DNA of 64,000 nucleotides from Flavobacteriaceae bacterium (GTDB lineage: Bacteria; Bacteroidota; Bacteroidia; Flavobacteriales; Flavobacteriaceae): positions 62,001-126,000 of the forward strand of contig JABSPK010000006.1 in the NCBI GenBank assembly GCA_013214065.1, read 5' to 3'. The notes beneath the pieces were generated by a model. That model did not search any database. It was not told where the DNA came from and was given only the letters and a program-made list of their open reading frames with translations. A program made the translations under genes and the position numbers. Positions 15,295-24,153 of this stretch are shown piece by piece; within the stretch, counting starts at the first letter, position 1, and every line of letters starts with the position of its first letter.

Positions 15295-17037
15295 CTAAAC
15301 GAAGCCCTTGTTGCGCTTGCCACGATGCGATCCACCGCCTTTTTTAGGACCGCCGAAAGATCCTTTTTGTTTGCGGCCTCCACGAAAACGGTCGCGTTTC
15401 CGTTTTCCGCCACTGCGTCCCGGATTTTTTGATACTTCGACGTTGATGAACCGACCATCGACTTTGAAATCCGTAAAGGTTTCCATGACCAGTGGGGTCA
15501 GTTTCCCATCCGTGTTGAAAAAGGAGAACGAGTCTTTGGTGTCTACTTTGTAGATATCGTCTTTGTCCAAACCAAGGGCATCCCTTAAAAAGTCTTTCAA
15601 CGACATCCAATCAAAACCATCGCGTTCGCCGACATTGATGAAATACCGGACCGATCCGTCACTGGCTTCATGTGAGCCGCCGTCACCCTTTTCACGCCTT
15701 TCTTTGCGCTCTTCGTTTTGGTTGAGATCACGGGTCTTGCTGTAATAGGAGAAAAAGCGGGTAAACTCTACCGAAACGATTTTCTTGATAAGCTCTTCGC
15801 GATCCACCCCGTTCAATACATCGTGAATGGCCGGCAAATACCCTTCGATTTCATCATTGACTTCGGTGTCTTTGATTTTATTGGCCAAGTGATACAGCTG
15901 TATTTCGCAGATTTCAATGCCGGTAGGGATTTTCTTTTCGATGAATGACTGCTTGATGATCTTTTCGACGGCCTTGATCTTACGCAATTCGCTACGCGTA
16001 ACGATGACCATCGAAATCCCTGATTTTCCTGCACGACCGGTTCGACCGCTTCGGTGGGTATAGGTTTCAATCTCATCGGGCAGCTGGTAATTGATCACGT
16101 GGGTGATATCATCGACATCGATACCCCGGGCCGCCACATCGGTGGCAACCAACATCTGCACTTGCTTTTTTCGGAAGGCGTTCATGACCAAATCACGCTG
16201 GTTCTGGCTTAAATCGCCATGTAATGCCCCGGCGTTGTATCCGTCTTCGATGAGTTTTTCAGCTACCCTTTGGGTATCCCGTTTGGTACGGCAGAACACC
16301 ACGGAGAAAATTCCCGGATTGGCATCGGCCAATCGCTTCAAGGCGGCGTACCGATCCCGGCCTCCGACCAAATAATATTCATGCTGCACGGTTGTCGCCC
16401 CCGCATTTTTAGCACCTACGGTGATTTCTTGGGGTTGGTACATGAATTTCTTGGCGATGGTTGCTACTTCCTTCGGCATGGTGGCCGAGAACAACCAGGT
16501 CGATTTCTCTTCAGGGGTATTCGATAGAATATCCTTGATGTCTTCATAGAAGCCCATGTTAAGCATCTCATCCGCCTCGTCGAGAATGCAGTAGTCGATT
16601 TTCGAGATATCGACGATGCCCCGTTTGATCATGTCTTTCATACGGCCTGGGGTGGCCACGACGATCTGCGCCCCTTTCTTGATCTGTTTCGCCTGTTCGG
16701 TAATGCTTGCCCCACCATAAATGGCCACCACATTCAGTCCTTTCTCGTATTTCGAATACGATTGTAGCTCATTAGTGATCTGCAAACACAGTTCACGGGT
16801 AGGGGAAAGGATCAACCCTTGTGTGGTGCGGCTTTCGACCTGTATTTTTTGGATCAACGGAAAGCCGAAGGCGGCTGTTTTTCCGGTTCCGGTCTGTGCC
16901 AAGGCGACCAAATCGGTTTCACTTTCCAATAGGATGGGAATGGCTTTTTCCTGTACTTCGGAAGGGGTTTCAAAACCCATATCGGCAATAGCCGACAAAA
17001 GGGACTCTTGGAGCCCTAATTTTTCAAATGCTGTCAT
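15295..17037 (-). CDS. DEAD-box ATP-dependent RNA helicase (DeaD/CsdA-like)
   Basis: 580 residues. Helicase motifs in order: Q motif region GFETPSEVQEKAIP, AQTGTGKTAAF (I), PTRELCLQ (Ia), TPGRM (Ib), DEADEML (II), SATMP (III), DVAARGID (V) and HRSGRTGRAGKSG (VI). A DbpA/CsdA-type RNA-binding domain follows (about 465-545, with RYFINVGERDGFDW), and the tail is basic and Gly/Arg/Lys-rich. It should unwind structured RNA in ribosome assembly or cold adaptation. The leader before the ATG is about 95 nt long, see the promoter entry. Confidence 0.95.
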   Translation of the reverse strand: MTAFEKLGLQESLLSAIADMGFETPSEVQEKAIPILLESETDLVALAQTGTGKTAAFGFPLIQKIQVESRTTQGLILSPTRELCLQITNELQSYSKYEKGLNVVAIYGGASITEQAKQIKKGAQIVVATPGRMKDMIKRGIVDISKIDYCILDEADEMLNMGFYEDIKDILSNTPEEKSTWLFSATMPKEVATIAKKFMYQPQEITVGAKNAGATTVQHEYYLVGGRDRYAALKRLADANPGIFSVVFCRTKRDTQRVAEKLIEDGYNAGALHGDLSQNQRDLVMNAFRKKQVQMLVATDVAARGIDVDDITHVINYQLPDEIETYTHRSGRTGRAGKSGISMVIVTRSELRKIKAVEKIIKQSFIEKKIPTGIEICEIQLYHLANKIKDTEVNDEIEGYLPAIHDVLNGVDREELIKKIVSVEFTRFFSYYSKTRDLNQNEERKERREKGDGGSHEASDGSVRYFINVGERDGFDWMSLKDFLRDALGLDKDDIYKVDTKDSFSFFNTDGKLTPLVMETFTDFKVDGRFINVEVSKNPGRSGGKRKRDRFRGGRKQKGSFGGPKKGGGSHRGKRNKGFV

Positions 17038-17139
17038 TACGGTTGTTTTTTCGCAAATAGGTGTGTTACAGAGTGCGAGGATTTCAACCTAACGACTGCA
17101 CAGCGCAACACCTGCCATACCGGCGGCTTAATTCGGCGG

Positions 17140-17147
17140 CAAAGGTA
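17140..17147 (-). promoter_or_regulatory. -7 element giving a long leader for the DEAD-box gene
   Basis: The minus strand reads TACCTTTG, an exact TAnnTTTG. It lies 102 nt before the helicase ATG, so the 5' leader would be about 95 nt with GC-rich potential hairpins near its start. No other strong -7 match is closer. Confidence 0.4.
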
Positions 17148-17185
17148 CTGCTATTTTACTGACTGGCACAGCTTTGCCCGATAAT

Positions 17186-17773
17186 TCATTGGCCAAGGTC
17201 CAATTCGCTTAAAAATGCGATCAGTTTCTCAATGGCCTTTCCGCGGTGGCTGATGCGGTTCTTTTCATCCATGCTGAGTTCGGCGAAAGTGCGGCCGAAC
17301 CCGTTGGGCATGAATATGGGGTCGTATCCGAATCCCTGGTCTCCGTGTTTATCTTTGGTGATTCGGCCTTGTACCTGTCCGACGAATAGATACGACCTGT
17401 TGTGGATATTCAAAGCAATGGCCGTTTCGAAACGAGCACTCCGATCAGCTTTACCTTCTAGTTCATCAAGTAATTTGGCCATGTTCGCTCCAGCGTTTTT
17501 TTCTGGTCCTGCATATCGGGCCGAATACACCCCGGGTGCCCCATCGAGGGTGTCGACCAATAAACCGGTGTCGTCTGAAAAGCAGGCCATACCGTAATGT
17601 TTGGTGACATGATCGGCCTTGATTCGAGCGTTTTCGGCCAGGGTGCTCCCAGTTTCGGCTATTTCTTCGTGACAACCGATGTGGTCGAGCGATTGCAGTT
17701 CGATGCCCGGCGGGAGCAACTGCTTGACTTCTTCGAATTTGTTCTGGTTGTGCGTGGCAAAAACCAATTTCAT
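17186..17773 (-). CDS. rdgB: Non-canonical purine NTP pyrophosphatase (RdgB/HAM1)
   Basis: 195 residues, the standard length. The family start MKLVFATHNQNKFEEVKQLL is followed by ETGSTLAENARIKADHVTKHYGMACFSDDTGL and LDGAPGVYSARYAG. Next are the GQVQGRI strand, GDQGFGYDPIFMP and the C-terminal SMDEKNRISHRGKA. It removes ITP, dITP and XTP from the nucleotide pool. It lies 148 nt upstream of the DEAD-box gene on the same strand, and the helicase seems to have its own promoter. Confidence 0.95.
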   Translation of the reverse strand: MKLVFATHNQNKFEEVKQLLPPGIELQSLDHIGCHEEIAETGSTLAENARIKADHVTKHYGMACFSDDTGLLVDTLDGAPGVYSARYAGPEKNAGANMAKLLDELEGKADRSARFETAIALNIHNRSYLFVGQVQGRITKDKHGDQGFGYDPIFMPNGFGRTFAELSMDEKNRISHRGKAIEKLIAFLSELDLGQ

Positions 17774-17817
17774 GGAACACGGATTTTATTGATCGCTAAA
17801 GTAGTATTTTAGCGCTG

Positions 17818-18270
17818 ATGAAATTGCGTATTATCCCTCCTTTGGTCATGGTGTTGTTCGGGCTGTTGATGTACCTTTTAGATCGGGTATTGCCTGTGGG
17901 GGAATTCGATTTCTTCGGTCGGCGCACCTTGACCCTCTTCTTGATGGGGGTGGCGTTATTGATCATGGCATCGGCCCTGTTCCAGTTTTCACGGCACAAG
18001 ACCACCACGGATCCCTTAGACCCCGAAAAAGCCAGTACCTTGGTGACCTCCGGTATTTATCGCTTTACGCGTAACCCCATGTATTTGGCAATGTTGGTGC
18101 TGTTGATCGTTTGGGGACTGCGATTGGGCAATGCCTTCAACACCTTGATAGCGGCAGGTTTCGTATACTACATGAACCATTTTCAGATCAAGCAGGAAGA
18201 GGAAGCTTTATTGCGACTTTTCGGTAAACCCTATCGAACCTATTGCAAGGCCGTTCGGCGATGGTTCTAA
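17818..18270 (+). CDS. Isoprenylcysteine methyltransferase-like integral membrane protein
   Basis: 150 residues with four hydrophobic segments (about 5-20, 35-55, 90-108, 112-125). The ICMT/PEMT-like motif is present: TSGIYRFTRNPMYLAMLVLLI, then a C-terminal EEEALLRLFGKPYRTYCKAVRRW. It is a probable SAM-dependent membrane methyltransferase. Bacterial homologues are common and mostly without known substrate, and prenylated proteins need not be involved. A TATTTTAG (one mismatch from TAnnTTTG) ends 4 nt before the ATG. Confidence 0.85.
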   Translation: MKLRIIPPLVMVLFGLLMYLLDRVLPVGEFDFFGRRTLTLFLMGVALLIMASALFQFSRHKTTTDPLDPEKASTLVTSGIYRFTRNPMYLAMLVLLIVWGLRLGNAFNTLIAAGFVYYMNHFQIKQEEEALLRLFGKPYRTYCKAVRRWF

Positions 18271-18416
18271 AATTATCGGATTCTTAATTTTCACTAGGAT
18301 GTTCCGTTGATTTTTCAACGAATATGCCCAACTTCTGCATGCAAGTTCTTTTTTTCAAACATCTAGTGCGCCAGTAGGATAAATTTTTACTTTTATGGCT
18401 TAAAATTTTTTGAGCA

Positions 18417-20309
18417 ATGGTAGCAACTACCCGCAAATACGTTTTCGATTTTGACAGTACCTTGACCCGTGTCGAGGCTTTGGACGTATTGGCCGAAATG
18501 ACCCTTCAAGACAATCCTAAAAAAAAGGAGGTACTCGACGAAATACAAAGGATCACCAATCTAGGTATCGATGGTGATATTTCATTTACCGAGTCGTTGG
18601 AACGTAGGATCCGCTTGCTCAAAGCACACAAAGACCACCTACAACCCCTTGTTGAGGAACTGCGCCAGAAAATTTCAAAGTCGATTGAAGAGAACAAGGA
18701 GTTTTTCGGAAAATACGGAGAGGATATCTACGTTATCTCTTGTGGTTTCAAGGAATTCATCGACCCCATTGTAGCCGACTACAACATACCGGCCGATCGG
18801 GTTTATGCCAATACCTTCACCTTTGATGGAGACGGGAATATCGTTGGTTTTGATGAAGACAATGTCTTATCTTCCCACAACGGGAAGATCGAATGCCTGA
18901 AAAACCTGAATTTGGAAGGTGAAGTCCAGGTCATCGGAGACGGCTACAGTGATTATGTCATGCGCGAAGCCGGTATTGCCGATAAGTTCTTCGCCTACAC
19001 GGAGAACGTACACCGTGAAAAAGCCACGAACAATGCAGATCACGTGGCACCTAACCTGAATGAATTTTTATTCGTGAACGATTTACCAAGAAAAATATCC
19101 TATCCCAAGAACCGGATCAAGATCTTATTGCTCGAGAACGTGCATGTAAATGCTTTTGAGAACCTTTCGGCCGATGGGTTTTCCGTCGAACTGATCAAGC
19201 ATAGCCTGCCCGAAGAAGAATTGATCGAACGGATCAAAGGAGTGCATGTTTTGGGCATCCGCTCGAAAACCCAAGTGACCCAAAAGGTGTTGGAGGCTGC
19301 TGACAGGTTATTGGTCGTCGGTGCGTTTTGTATCGGAACCACCCAAATCGATTTGGAAGCCGCTAAAAAGAAAGGGGTCGTCGTTTTCAATGCCCCTTAC
19401 AGCAATACCCGGTCCGTGGTCGAATTGGCCATTGGGCAAATCATCATGTTGATGCGTAACGTGGTCACACGCAGCGCTGAAATGCATGCCGGAAAATGGT
19501 TTAAGACCGCGTTGAATTCCAATGAGGTCCGAGGGAAGAATTTGGGTATCGTCGGCTATGGCAATATCGGCAAGCAACTTTCGGTTTTGGCTGAAGCGAT
19601 CGGAATGCGGGTCTATTATTATGACGTTGCCGATCAATTGGCCTTGGGTAACGCCATCAAATGCAATACGCTCGAAGACCTGCTATCGGTCAGTGATGTG
19701 GTAACCCTTCATATCGATGACAATAAGGCCAATCAAAATTTTATGGGCGAGCGCGAGTTGGCCCAGATGCGCGATGGGGCCATGTTGATCAACCTTTCAC
19801 GGGGGTTCGTGGTCGATATCGAAGCCTTGGTGGCTGCCTTGAAAACCAAGAAATTAGGGGGCGCTGCCATTGACGTTTATCCGACCGAGCCCAGAAGCAA
19901 CGGGGACTTCGTGACCGAACTACAAGGGCTCGAAAACGTCATCCTGACCCCGCACGTCGGGGGCAGTACCCAAGAGGCCCAACAAGATATCGCTGATTTC
20001 GTACCCAATAAGATCATGGATTACATCAATTCGGGCAATACCGTCGACGCGGTGAACTTTCCGAACATCCGCCTACCGAAACAAAACAATGCCCACCGCT
20101 TTTTACATATCCATAAAAACGTACCAGGGGTCATGGCGAAAATCAATGAAGTACTGGCCAAGTACGAGATGAACATCACGGGTCAATTCCTTTCGACCGA
20201 TCCAGAGGTAGGATATGTGATATCCGATTTGGATAAGGAGTATAATAAAGAAGTGGTCAAAGCCTTGAGAGAGGTGGAACATACCATTAAGTTCAGGGTA
20301 CTTTATTAG
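18417..20309 (+). CDS. serA: Phosphoserine phosphatase-like HAD domain fused to D-3-phosphoglycerate dehydrogenase
   Basis: 630 residues with three parts. Residues 1-215 form a SerB-like HAD domain: DFDST (Asp11, Asp13), VISCG (Ser108), Lys157 and GDGYSD (Asp175, Asp179), so the catalytic set is intact. Residues about 230-545 form SerA: the NAD fold GYGNIG (380-385) and catalytic Arg462, Glu491 and His513, with spacing close to E. coli SerA. Residues about 560-630 form an ACT domain, usually the serine feedback site. One polypeptide may carry the first and last steps of serine synthesis. SerC is not in the window. HAD-domain substrate is inferred. Confidence 0.9.
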   Translation: MVATTRKYVFDFDSTLTRVEALDVLAEMTLQDNPKKKEVLDEIQRITNLGIDGDISFTESLERRIRLLKAHKDHLQPLVEELRQKISKSIEENKEFFGKYGEDIYVISCGFKEFIDPIVADYNIPADRVYANTFTFDGDGNIVGFDEDNVLSSHNGKIECLKNLNLEGEVQVIGDGYSDYVMREAGIADKFFAYTENVHREKATNNADHVAPNLNEFLFVNDLPRKISYPKNRIKILLLENVHVNAFENLSADGFSVELIKHSLPEEELIERIKGVHVLGIRSKTQVTQKVLEAADRLLVVGAFCIGTTQIDLEAAKKKGVVVFNAPYSNTRSVVELAIGQIIMLMRNVVTRSAEMHAGKWFKTALNSNEVRGKNLGIVGYGNIGKQLSVLAEAIGMRVYYYDVADQLALGNAIKCNTLEDLLSVSDVVTLHIDDNKANQNFMGERELAQMRDGAMLINLSRGFVVDIEALVAALKTKKLGGAAIDVYPTEPRSNGDFVTELQGLENVILTPHVGGSTQEAQQDIADFVPNKIMDYINSGNTVDAVNFPNIRLPKQNNAHRFLHIHKNVPGVMAKINEVLAKYEMNITGQFLSTDPEVGYVISDLDKEYNKEVVKALREVEHTIKFRVLY

Positions 20310-20426
20310 CGTTCTTTTCGCAGCAATCCGGCTTTCACCCGCATATTGCGGCCTTTCACAACATTTTTGGTTTTTTAAGGCATTTTCAATTTAAATTGTG
20401 CGTAAATTCTTATAAAAACGCAACCA

Positions 20427-21359
20427 TTGAAAATTAGAAAATTCGAAAGCGGTAGGAAGGGGTTCCGGGCATATTATCTTTTGGTCGTTTCGATCATCGT
20501 CTTGACCATTGCCATCCAATCGATCATACAATACTCGTTGAGCAAACAGCGGGCGACGGCCATGGTAGTCAACTTGGCGGGGCGGCAACGCATGCTCAGC
20601 CAACGTTTGTTGAACGAGGTGTATTCGTGTCGCTATCACAATTGTGATTTCGCGGAGTTGAAACTTAGTTTGAACAAACTGTACCAAATGAACGGCATAC
20701 TGCAGAATGGGAGTGAATCCTTGGGGATTCCCGCATTGGCGAATGAAGAAATCATGACCAATTTCCGACGGTTGCAGCCCCATGTCGATTGGTTCAATTC
20801 AAATTTGGGCGATGTGCAGCAGATCGACGGTGTTTCGTTCACCGATATCCGCTATCGGGCGGATCGGTTCTTGGCCATTATGGATATGATTGTTTTGCAG
20901 TTCCAGAAGAAATCGGAGGAGGACATCAAGGCGATGCGCATCATCGAAATGGAATTGGCGATTTTCTCGGTATTGATCGTACTTTTTGAAATCTTTTTCA
21001 TCGTCAATCCGATCATCAGCCGTATCATGAACCAAAAAAAGAAACTTGCCGAAATCGCCTGGCACCAATCCCATGTCTTCGGGTCGCACATGAAGAACAT
21101 CCGTGACTTGCAGTATGTGCTCAAAGCGGAGAAAAAACCAGAGCGCCAAGCGGAAATCTATAAATTCATTTCTGAAGAACTGGATCAGCTCGGCGAGGTT
21201 TCGGATAAGATGGTCAAGGCCATTAAGAACAACGATCAAAACGTTGCCATGGCCCATCATATGGTTCTCAAAAAAGTGGAAGACTTTTTAGAGAAATACC
21301 AATTGATGCCCTCTGAGGAAATCACCGATGATGATAGGGTTCGTTCTTTAGGATCGTAA
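20427..21359 (+). CDS. PilJ-type sensor-domain membrane protein without an obvious output domain, TTG start
   Basis: 310 residues. The only start placed well before the first membrane helix is TTG at 20427, since the next Met is about residue 46, inside the sensor. Layout: TM1 about 13-33, then a periplasmic PilJ domain with the hallmark NLAGRQRMLSQRLLNEVY and a second half around ADRFLAIMDMIVLQFQ. TM2 is about 176-197. The cytoplasmic part (about 200-310) is helical and contains HQSHVFGSHMKNIRDLQ, reminiscent of a histidine-kinase dimerisation helix but with no ATPase domain and no MCP hairpin. It may be a sensor acting through a partner. Its 3' end overlaps rlmH. Confidence 0.78.
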   Translation: MKIRKFESGRKGFRAYYLLVVSIIVLTIAIQSIIQYSLSKQRATAMVVNLAGRQRMLSQRLLNEVYSCRYHNCDFAELKLSLNKLYQMNGILQNGSESLGIPALANEEIMTNFRRLQPHVDWFNSNLGDVQQIDGVSFTDIRYRADRFLAIMDMIVLQFQKKSEEDIKAMRIIEMELAIFSVLIVLFEIFFIVNPIISRIMNQKKKLAEIAWHQSHVFGSHMKNIRDLQYVLKAEKKPERQAEIYKFISEELDQLGEVSDKMVKAIKNNDQNVAMAHHMVLKKVEDFLEKYQLMPSEEITDDDRVRSLGS

Positions 21360-21795
21360 AAGCCCGATACAGCTGTTCAACGAAGAATAGCCGCACCATT
21401 TGATGCGAGAAGGTCATGGCCGAAAGGCTCAGTTTCTGTTGTGCGCGGGCTACGATCTGCTCAGCAAACCCGTAGGGACCCCCGATGATGAACACCAAAC
21501 GTTTTTTGCCACTGTTCATATGTTTTTGCAGAAAGGTTGAGAAACCGACCGAACTATATGAGGTGCCGTGTTCATCCAACAAAACAATGTGGTCGGTCGG
21601 ATCGATGGCCTTCAGGATCAATTCGGCTTCTTTCTCCTTTTGTTGGTTTTCACTCAGGCTTTTGGTGTTTTTGATATCGGGCAGCTCCATAAGGTCGTAC
21701 TTCACGTAATGCCCCAATCTTTTTCCATAAAAAGCGATGAGCGATTTCAATTCGGCCTTGTCCGTAGCCCCGATGCATAAAAGGGTAATTCGCAT
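21322..21795 (-). CDS. rlmH: 23S rRNA pseudouridine-1915 N3-methyltransferase (RlmH)
   Basis: 157 residues, the typical length. SPOUT-fold features: MRITLLCIGATDKAELKSLIAFYGKRL at the start, HIVLLDEHGTSYSSVGFSTFLQ, FIIGGPYGFAEQIVARAQ with the SAM-binding knot, and LSLSAMTFSHQMVRLFFVEQLYRAF at the end. It methylates pseudouridine 1915 in helix 69 of the 23S rRNA. Its last 38 nt overlap the convergent PilJ-domain gene. Confidence 0.95.
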   Translation of the reverse strand: MRITLLCIGATDKAELKSLIAFYGKRLGHYVKYDLMELPDIKNTKSLSENQQKEKEAELILKAIDPTDHIVLLDEHGTSYSSVGFSTFLQKHMNSGKKRLVFIIGGPYGFAEQIVARAQQKLSLSAMTFSHQMVRLFFVEQLYRAFTILKNEPYHHR

Positions 21796-21811
21796 AATCG
21801 TTAGAAAGGAC

Positions 21812-21819
21812 CAAATTTA
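21812..21819 (-). promoter_or_regulatory. -7 element for rlmH
   Basis: The minus strand reads TAAATTTG, exact TAnnTTTG, 16 nt before the rlmH ATG at 21795. Confidence 0.4.
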
Positions 21820-21879
21820 ACGAATCGCCGGTAGCGCTAACCCACGATTTCTTAATTTAGCCCAAACTGCGATGGGTTT

Positions 21880-22737
21880 ATGATAAGCGAACAGCAATTC
21901 CAGCATGAAATCGAATTGATCATTGCCAATGCCATTCGGGAAGATGTAGGCGATGGTGATCATAGTTCTTTGGCCTGTATTCCTTCAACGGCAAAAGGAA
22001 AGGCCAAGCTTCTGGTGAAAGACACCGGTATTCTAGCAGGGGTGGGTTTCGCCGAAAAGGTATTCGCCTATGTAGATCCCGGACTTGAGATCGAGGTGTT
22101 GCTAGAAGATGGTGCACGCGTCGACCATGGCGATATTGCCTTTTACGTTAGTGGCCGTTCTCAAAGTATCCTAAAAGCCGAACGTTTGGTGTTGAATGCC
22201 ATGCAACGTATGAGCGCGATCGCCACCAAGGCAAGGTATTATGCCGATCTACTTGATGGTACGAACACCAAGATTTTAGATACACGAAAAACAACCCCTG
22301 GTATCAGGGCGTTGGAAAAATGGGCCGTTCGGATCGGAGGTGGTGAAAACCATCGATTCGCGCTTTATGATATGATCATGCTCAAAGACAACCATATCGA
22401 TTTCGCTGGGGGCATCGCCAAGGCGATCGAGAAGACCAAACACTACCTTCAAAGCAACGGGCGTGACCTCAAGATCATCGTCGAGGCGCGCGATTTGGAT
22501 GAAGTGGCCGAAATCTTGAATTCAGGCGGGGTATACCGCATCCTTTTGGATAATTTCAATTATGGGGATACGCGAAAGGCGGTGGCACTGATCGGTGATC
22601 AATGCCTGACCGAATCGTCAGGGGGTATCAACGAACAGACCTTACGGGCGTATGCCGAATGTGGGGTCGATTACATCTCTTCAGGTGCATTGACCCATTC
22701 GGTGCATAACCTGGATCTAAGTCTAAAAGCCGTCTGA
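21880..22737 (+). CDS. nadC: Nicotinate-nucleotide pyrophosphorylase (quinolinate phosphoribosyltransferase)
   Basis: 285 residues. Characteristic blocks: IREDVGDGDHSSLACIPS (N-terminal domain), LVLNAMQRMSAIATKARYYADLLDGT, ILDTRKTTPGIRALEKWAVRIGGGENHRFAL, MLKDNHIDFAGG, VEARDLDEV and CGVDYISSGALTHSVHNLDLSLK. It converts quinolinate and PRPP to nicotinate mononucleotide in NAD synthesis. NadA and NadB are not in this window. The yihY gene starts on the base after its stop codon, so the two are co-transcribed. TAATTTAG at 21853-21860 is a one-mismatch promoter element. Confidence 0.96.
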   Translation: MISEQQFQHEIELIIANAIREDVGDGDHSSLACIPSTAKGKAKLLVKDTGILAGVGFAEKVFAYVDPGLEIEVLLEDGARVDHGDIAFYVSGRSQSILKAERLVLNAMQRMSAIATKARYYADLLDGTNTKILDTRKTTPGIRALEKWAVRIGGGENHRFALYDMIMLKDNHIDFAGGIAKAIEKTKHYLQSNGRDLKIIVEARDLDEVAEILNSGGVYRILLDNFNYGDTRKAVALIGDQCLTESSGGINEQTLRAYAECGVDYISSGALTHSVHNLDLSLKAV

Positions 22738-23724
22738 ATGTCAAAAGAGATTGAAGAACGTTTGGAGCGGATTCCACTGGTTCGATGGGTGGTCGAGCTG
22801 TTGAAAAAATTAAGATTACCGGGTTTTGAAGGCCTATCCGTTTACGATCTTATTGAAATCTATGTGGTCGGGATCGTTCAGGGGGCCTTGTCAAGTAGGG
22901 CAGGGGCCATTGCCTTCAGTCTCTTTATGGCCTTGTTTCCACTACTCATTTTTTTGGTGACCCTGATCCCGTTCCTTATTCCCTATGTGCGGGTGGGTAA
23001 TGAAGATTTCGATATCCAGTTTCTGCTGTTCCTCGAATCGTTTTTGCCTTCGGCCACTGGCGATTATTTTGGTGATATTTACCAACAGATCAAAGATCAA
23101 AAGCGGGGCGGCCTGTTATCATCCGCATTTTTGATCTCTATTTTCTTGGTCGCCAATGGGGTGAACGCCATTTTCAGTGCCTTTGAGAATTCGTACCATA
23201 TCGAGCTTACCAGAAACTTCTTCCGACAGTATGCCTATGCGCTGATGGTGGGTCTTATCTTGTCGATTTTGTTGATCGTCGGTGCTGTACTTTTCGTTTA
23301 TTTTGAATTTTATATTGTCGAATATACCAGTGAATATTTGGGCAAAACGCTGGGTTATAGCATTGAACGTGGAGATACTATCGGGTATCAACTGACCAAG
23401 GTGTTGTTCTTCATGTTACTTTCTTATTTGACTACCGCCATATTGTATTATTTTGGAACGGTGGAAGGGCGCAAAGTCCGGTTTTTTTCGGTTGGAGCCT
23501 TGATGACCACCCTTTTGTTCGTGGTGACATCCTATCTGTTCGGGATTTATGTGGAAAAATTCGCCCGATACAATGAATTGTACGGGGCCTTGGGGGGCTT
23601 GTTGATATTAATGGTTTTCATTTGGCTGAATTCGAACATCCTATTGTTGGGTTTTGAATTGAACGCCACCTTGAATTCCTTGAAAAAAAGTGTATTGAGA
23701 AATAAGAACAATGAAGAAAAGTAG
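22738..23724 (+). CDS. YihY/UPF0761 family inner-membrane protein
   Basis: 328 residues with about six membrane segments. The typical opening VVGIVQGALSSRAGAIAFSLFMALFPLLIFLVTLIPF holds the family pattern in which small residues precede TM1. Later segments include ISIFLVANGVNAIFSAFENSY, a central LILSILLIVGAVLFVYFEF, and the C-terminal GALGGLLILMVFIWLNSNILLLGFELNA. The old name ribonuclease BN is not justified for this family, and its function is unsettled. It directly follows nadC with no gap and overlaps the DUF2147 gene by 14 nt. Confidence 0.9.
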   Translation: MSKEIEERLERIPLVRWVVELLKKLRLPGFEGLSVYDLIEIYVVGIVQGALSSRAGAIAFSLFMALFPLLIFLVTLIPFLIPYVRVGNEDFDIQFLLFLESFLPSATGDYFGDIYQQIKDQKRGGLLSSAFLISIFLVANGVNAIFSAFENSYHIELTRNFFRQYAYALMVGLILSILLIVGAVLFVYFEFYIVEYTSEYLGKTLGYSIERGDTIGYQLTKVLFFMLLSYLTTAILYYFGTVEGRKVRFFSVGALMTTLLFVVTSYLFGIYVEKFARYNELYGALGGLLILMVFIWLNSNILLLGFELNATLNSLKKSVLRNKNNEEK

Positions 23725-24148
23725 TTTCGAGCTCTTGCTGCTGTGTTTCCTTCCCCTCTGTTGCTTCGCGCAATCGATAGAAGGCATGTGGCGCACCATA
23801 GACGATCGGAATGGGAAACCCAAGGCCGAAGTCCAATTGTATATGGAAAATGGCCTCCTCTTTGCCAAGATCATCAAAATCTTGGAGAAAGGGAAGGAAG
23901 ATGCCCGTTGTATCAAATGCAAGGGCGACCTCAAAGACAAACCGGTTTTGGGCATGAAGATCATCGACGGCTTTAAGGGCGATGGCAAAGGGGTCTTTAA
24001 AGGCAAACGCTTGTTCGACCCCGAACAAGGCATGACCTTTCGTGGTAAGGTCTGGTTGGATCCCGACGATTCCGATAAATTGAAGGTCAGGGGCTATTTG
24101 GCCTTCTTGTACCGCACCCAGACGTGGTTGCGGGTCGAAGAACAGTAA
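23711..24148 (+). CDS. DUF2147 family secreted protein
   Basis: 145 residues with a signal peptide (ELLLLCFLPLCCFAQS). The mature domain begins IEGMWRTIDDRNGKPKAEVQLY and contains a CIKCKGDL pair of cysteines, PVLGMKIIDGFK, FDPEQGMTFRGKVWL and LKVRGYLAFLYRTQTWLR. This is the DUF2147 lipocalin-like beta-barrel pattern. It is periplasmic, with no known ligand. It is translationally linked to yihY through a 14-nt overlap, and priA starts 5 nt after its stop, so nadC-yihY-DUF2147-priA looks like one operon. Confidence 0.86.
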   Translation: MKKSSFELLLLCFLPLCCFAQSIEGMWRTIDDRNGKPKAEVQLYMENGLLFAKIIKILEKGKEDARCIKCKGDLKDKPVLGMKIIDGFKGDGKGVFKGKRLFDPEQGMTFRGKVWLDPDDSDKLKVRGYLAFLYRTQTWLRVEEQ

Positions 24149-24153
24149 AGCGG

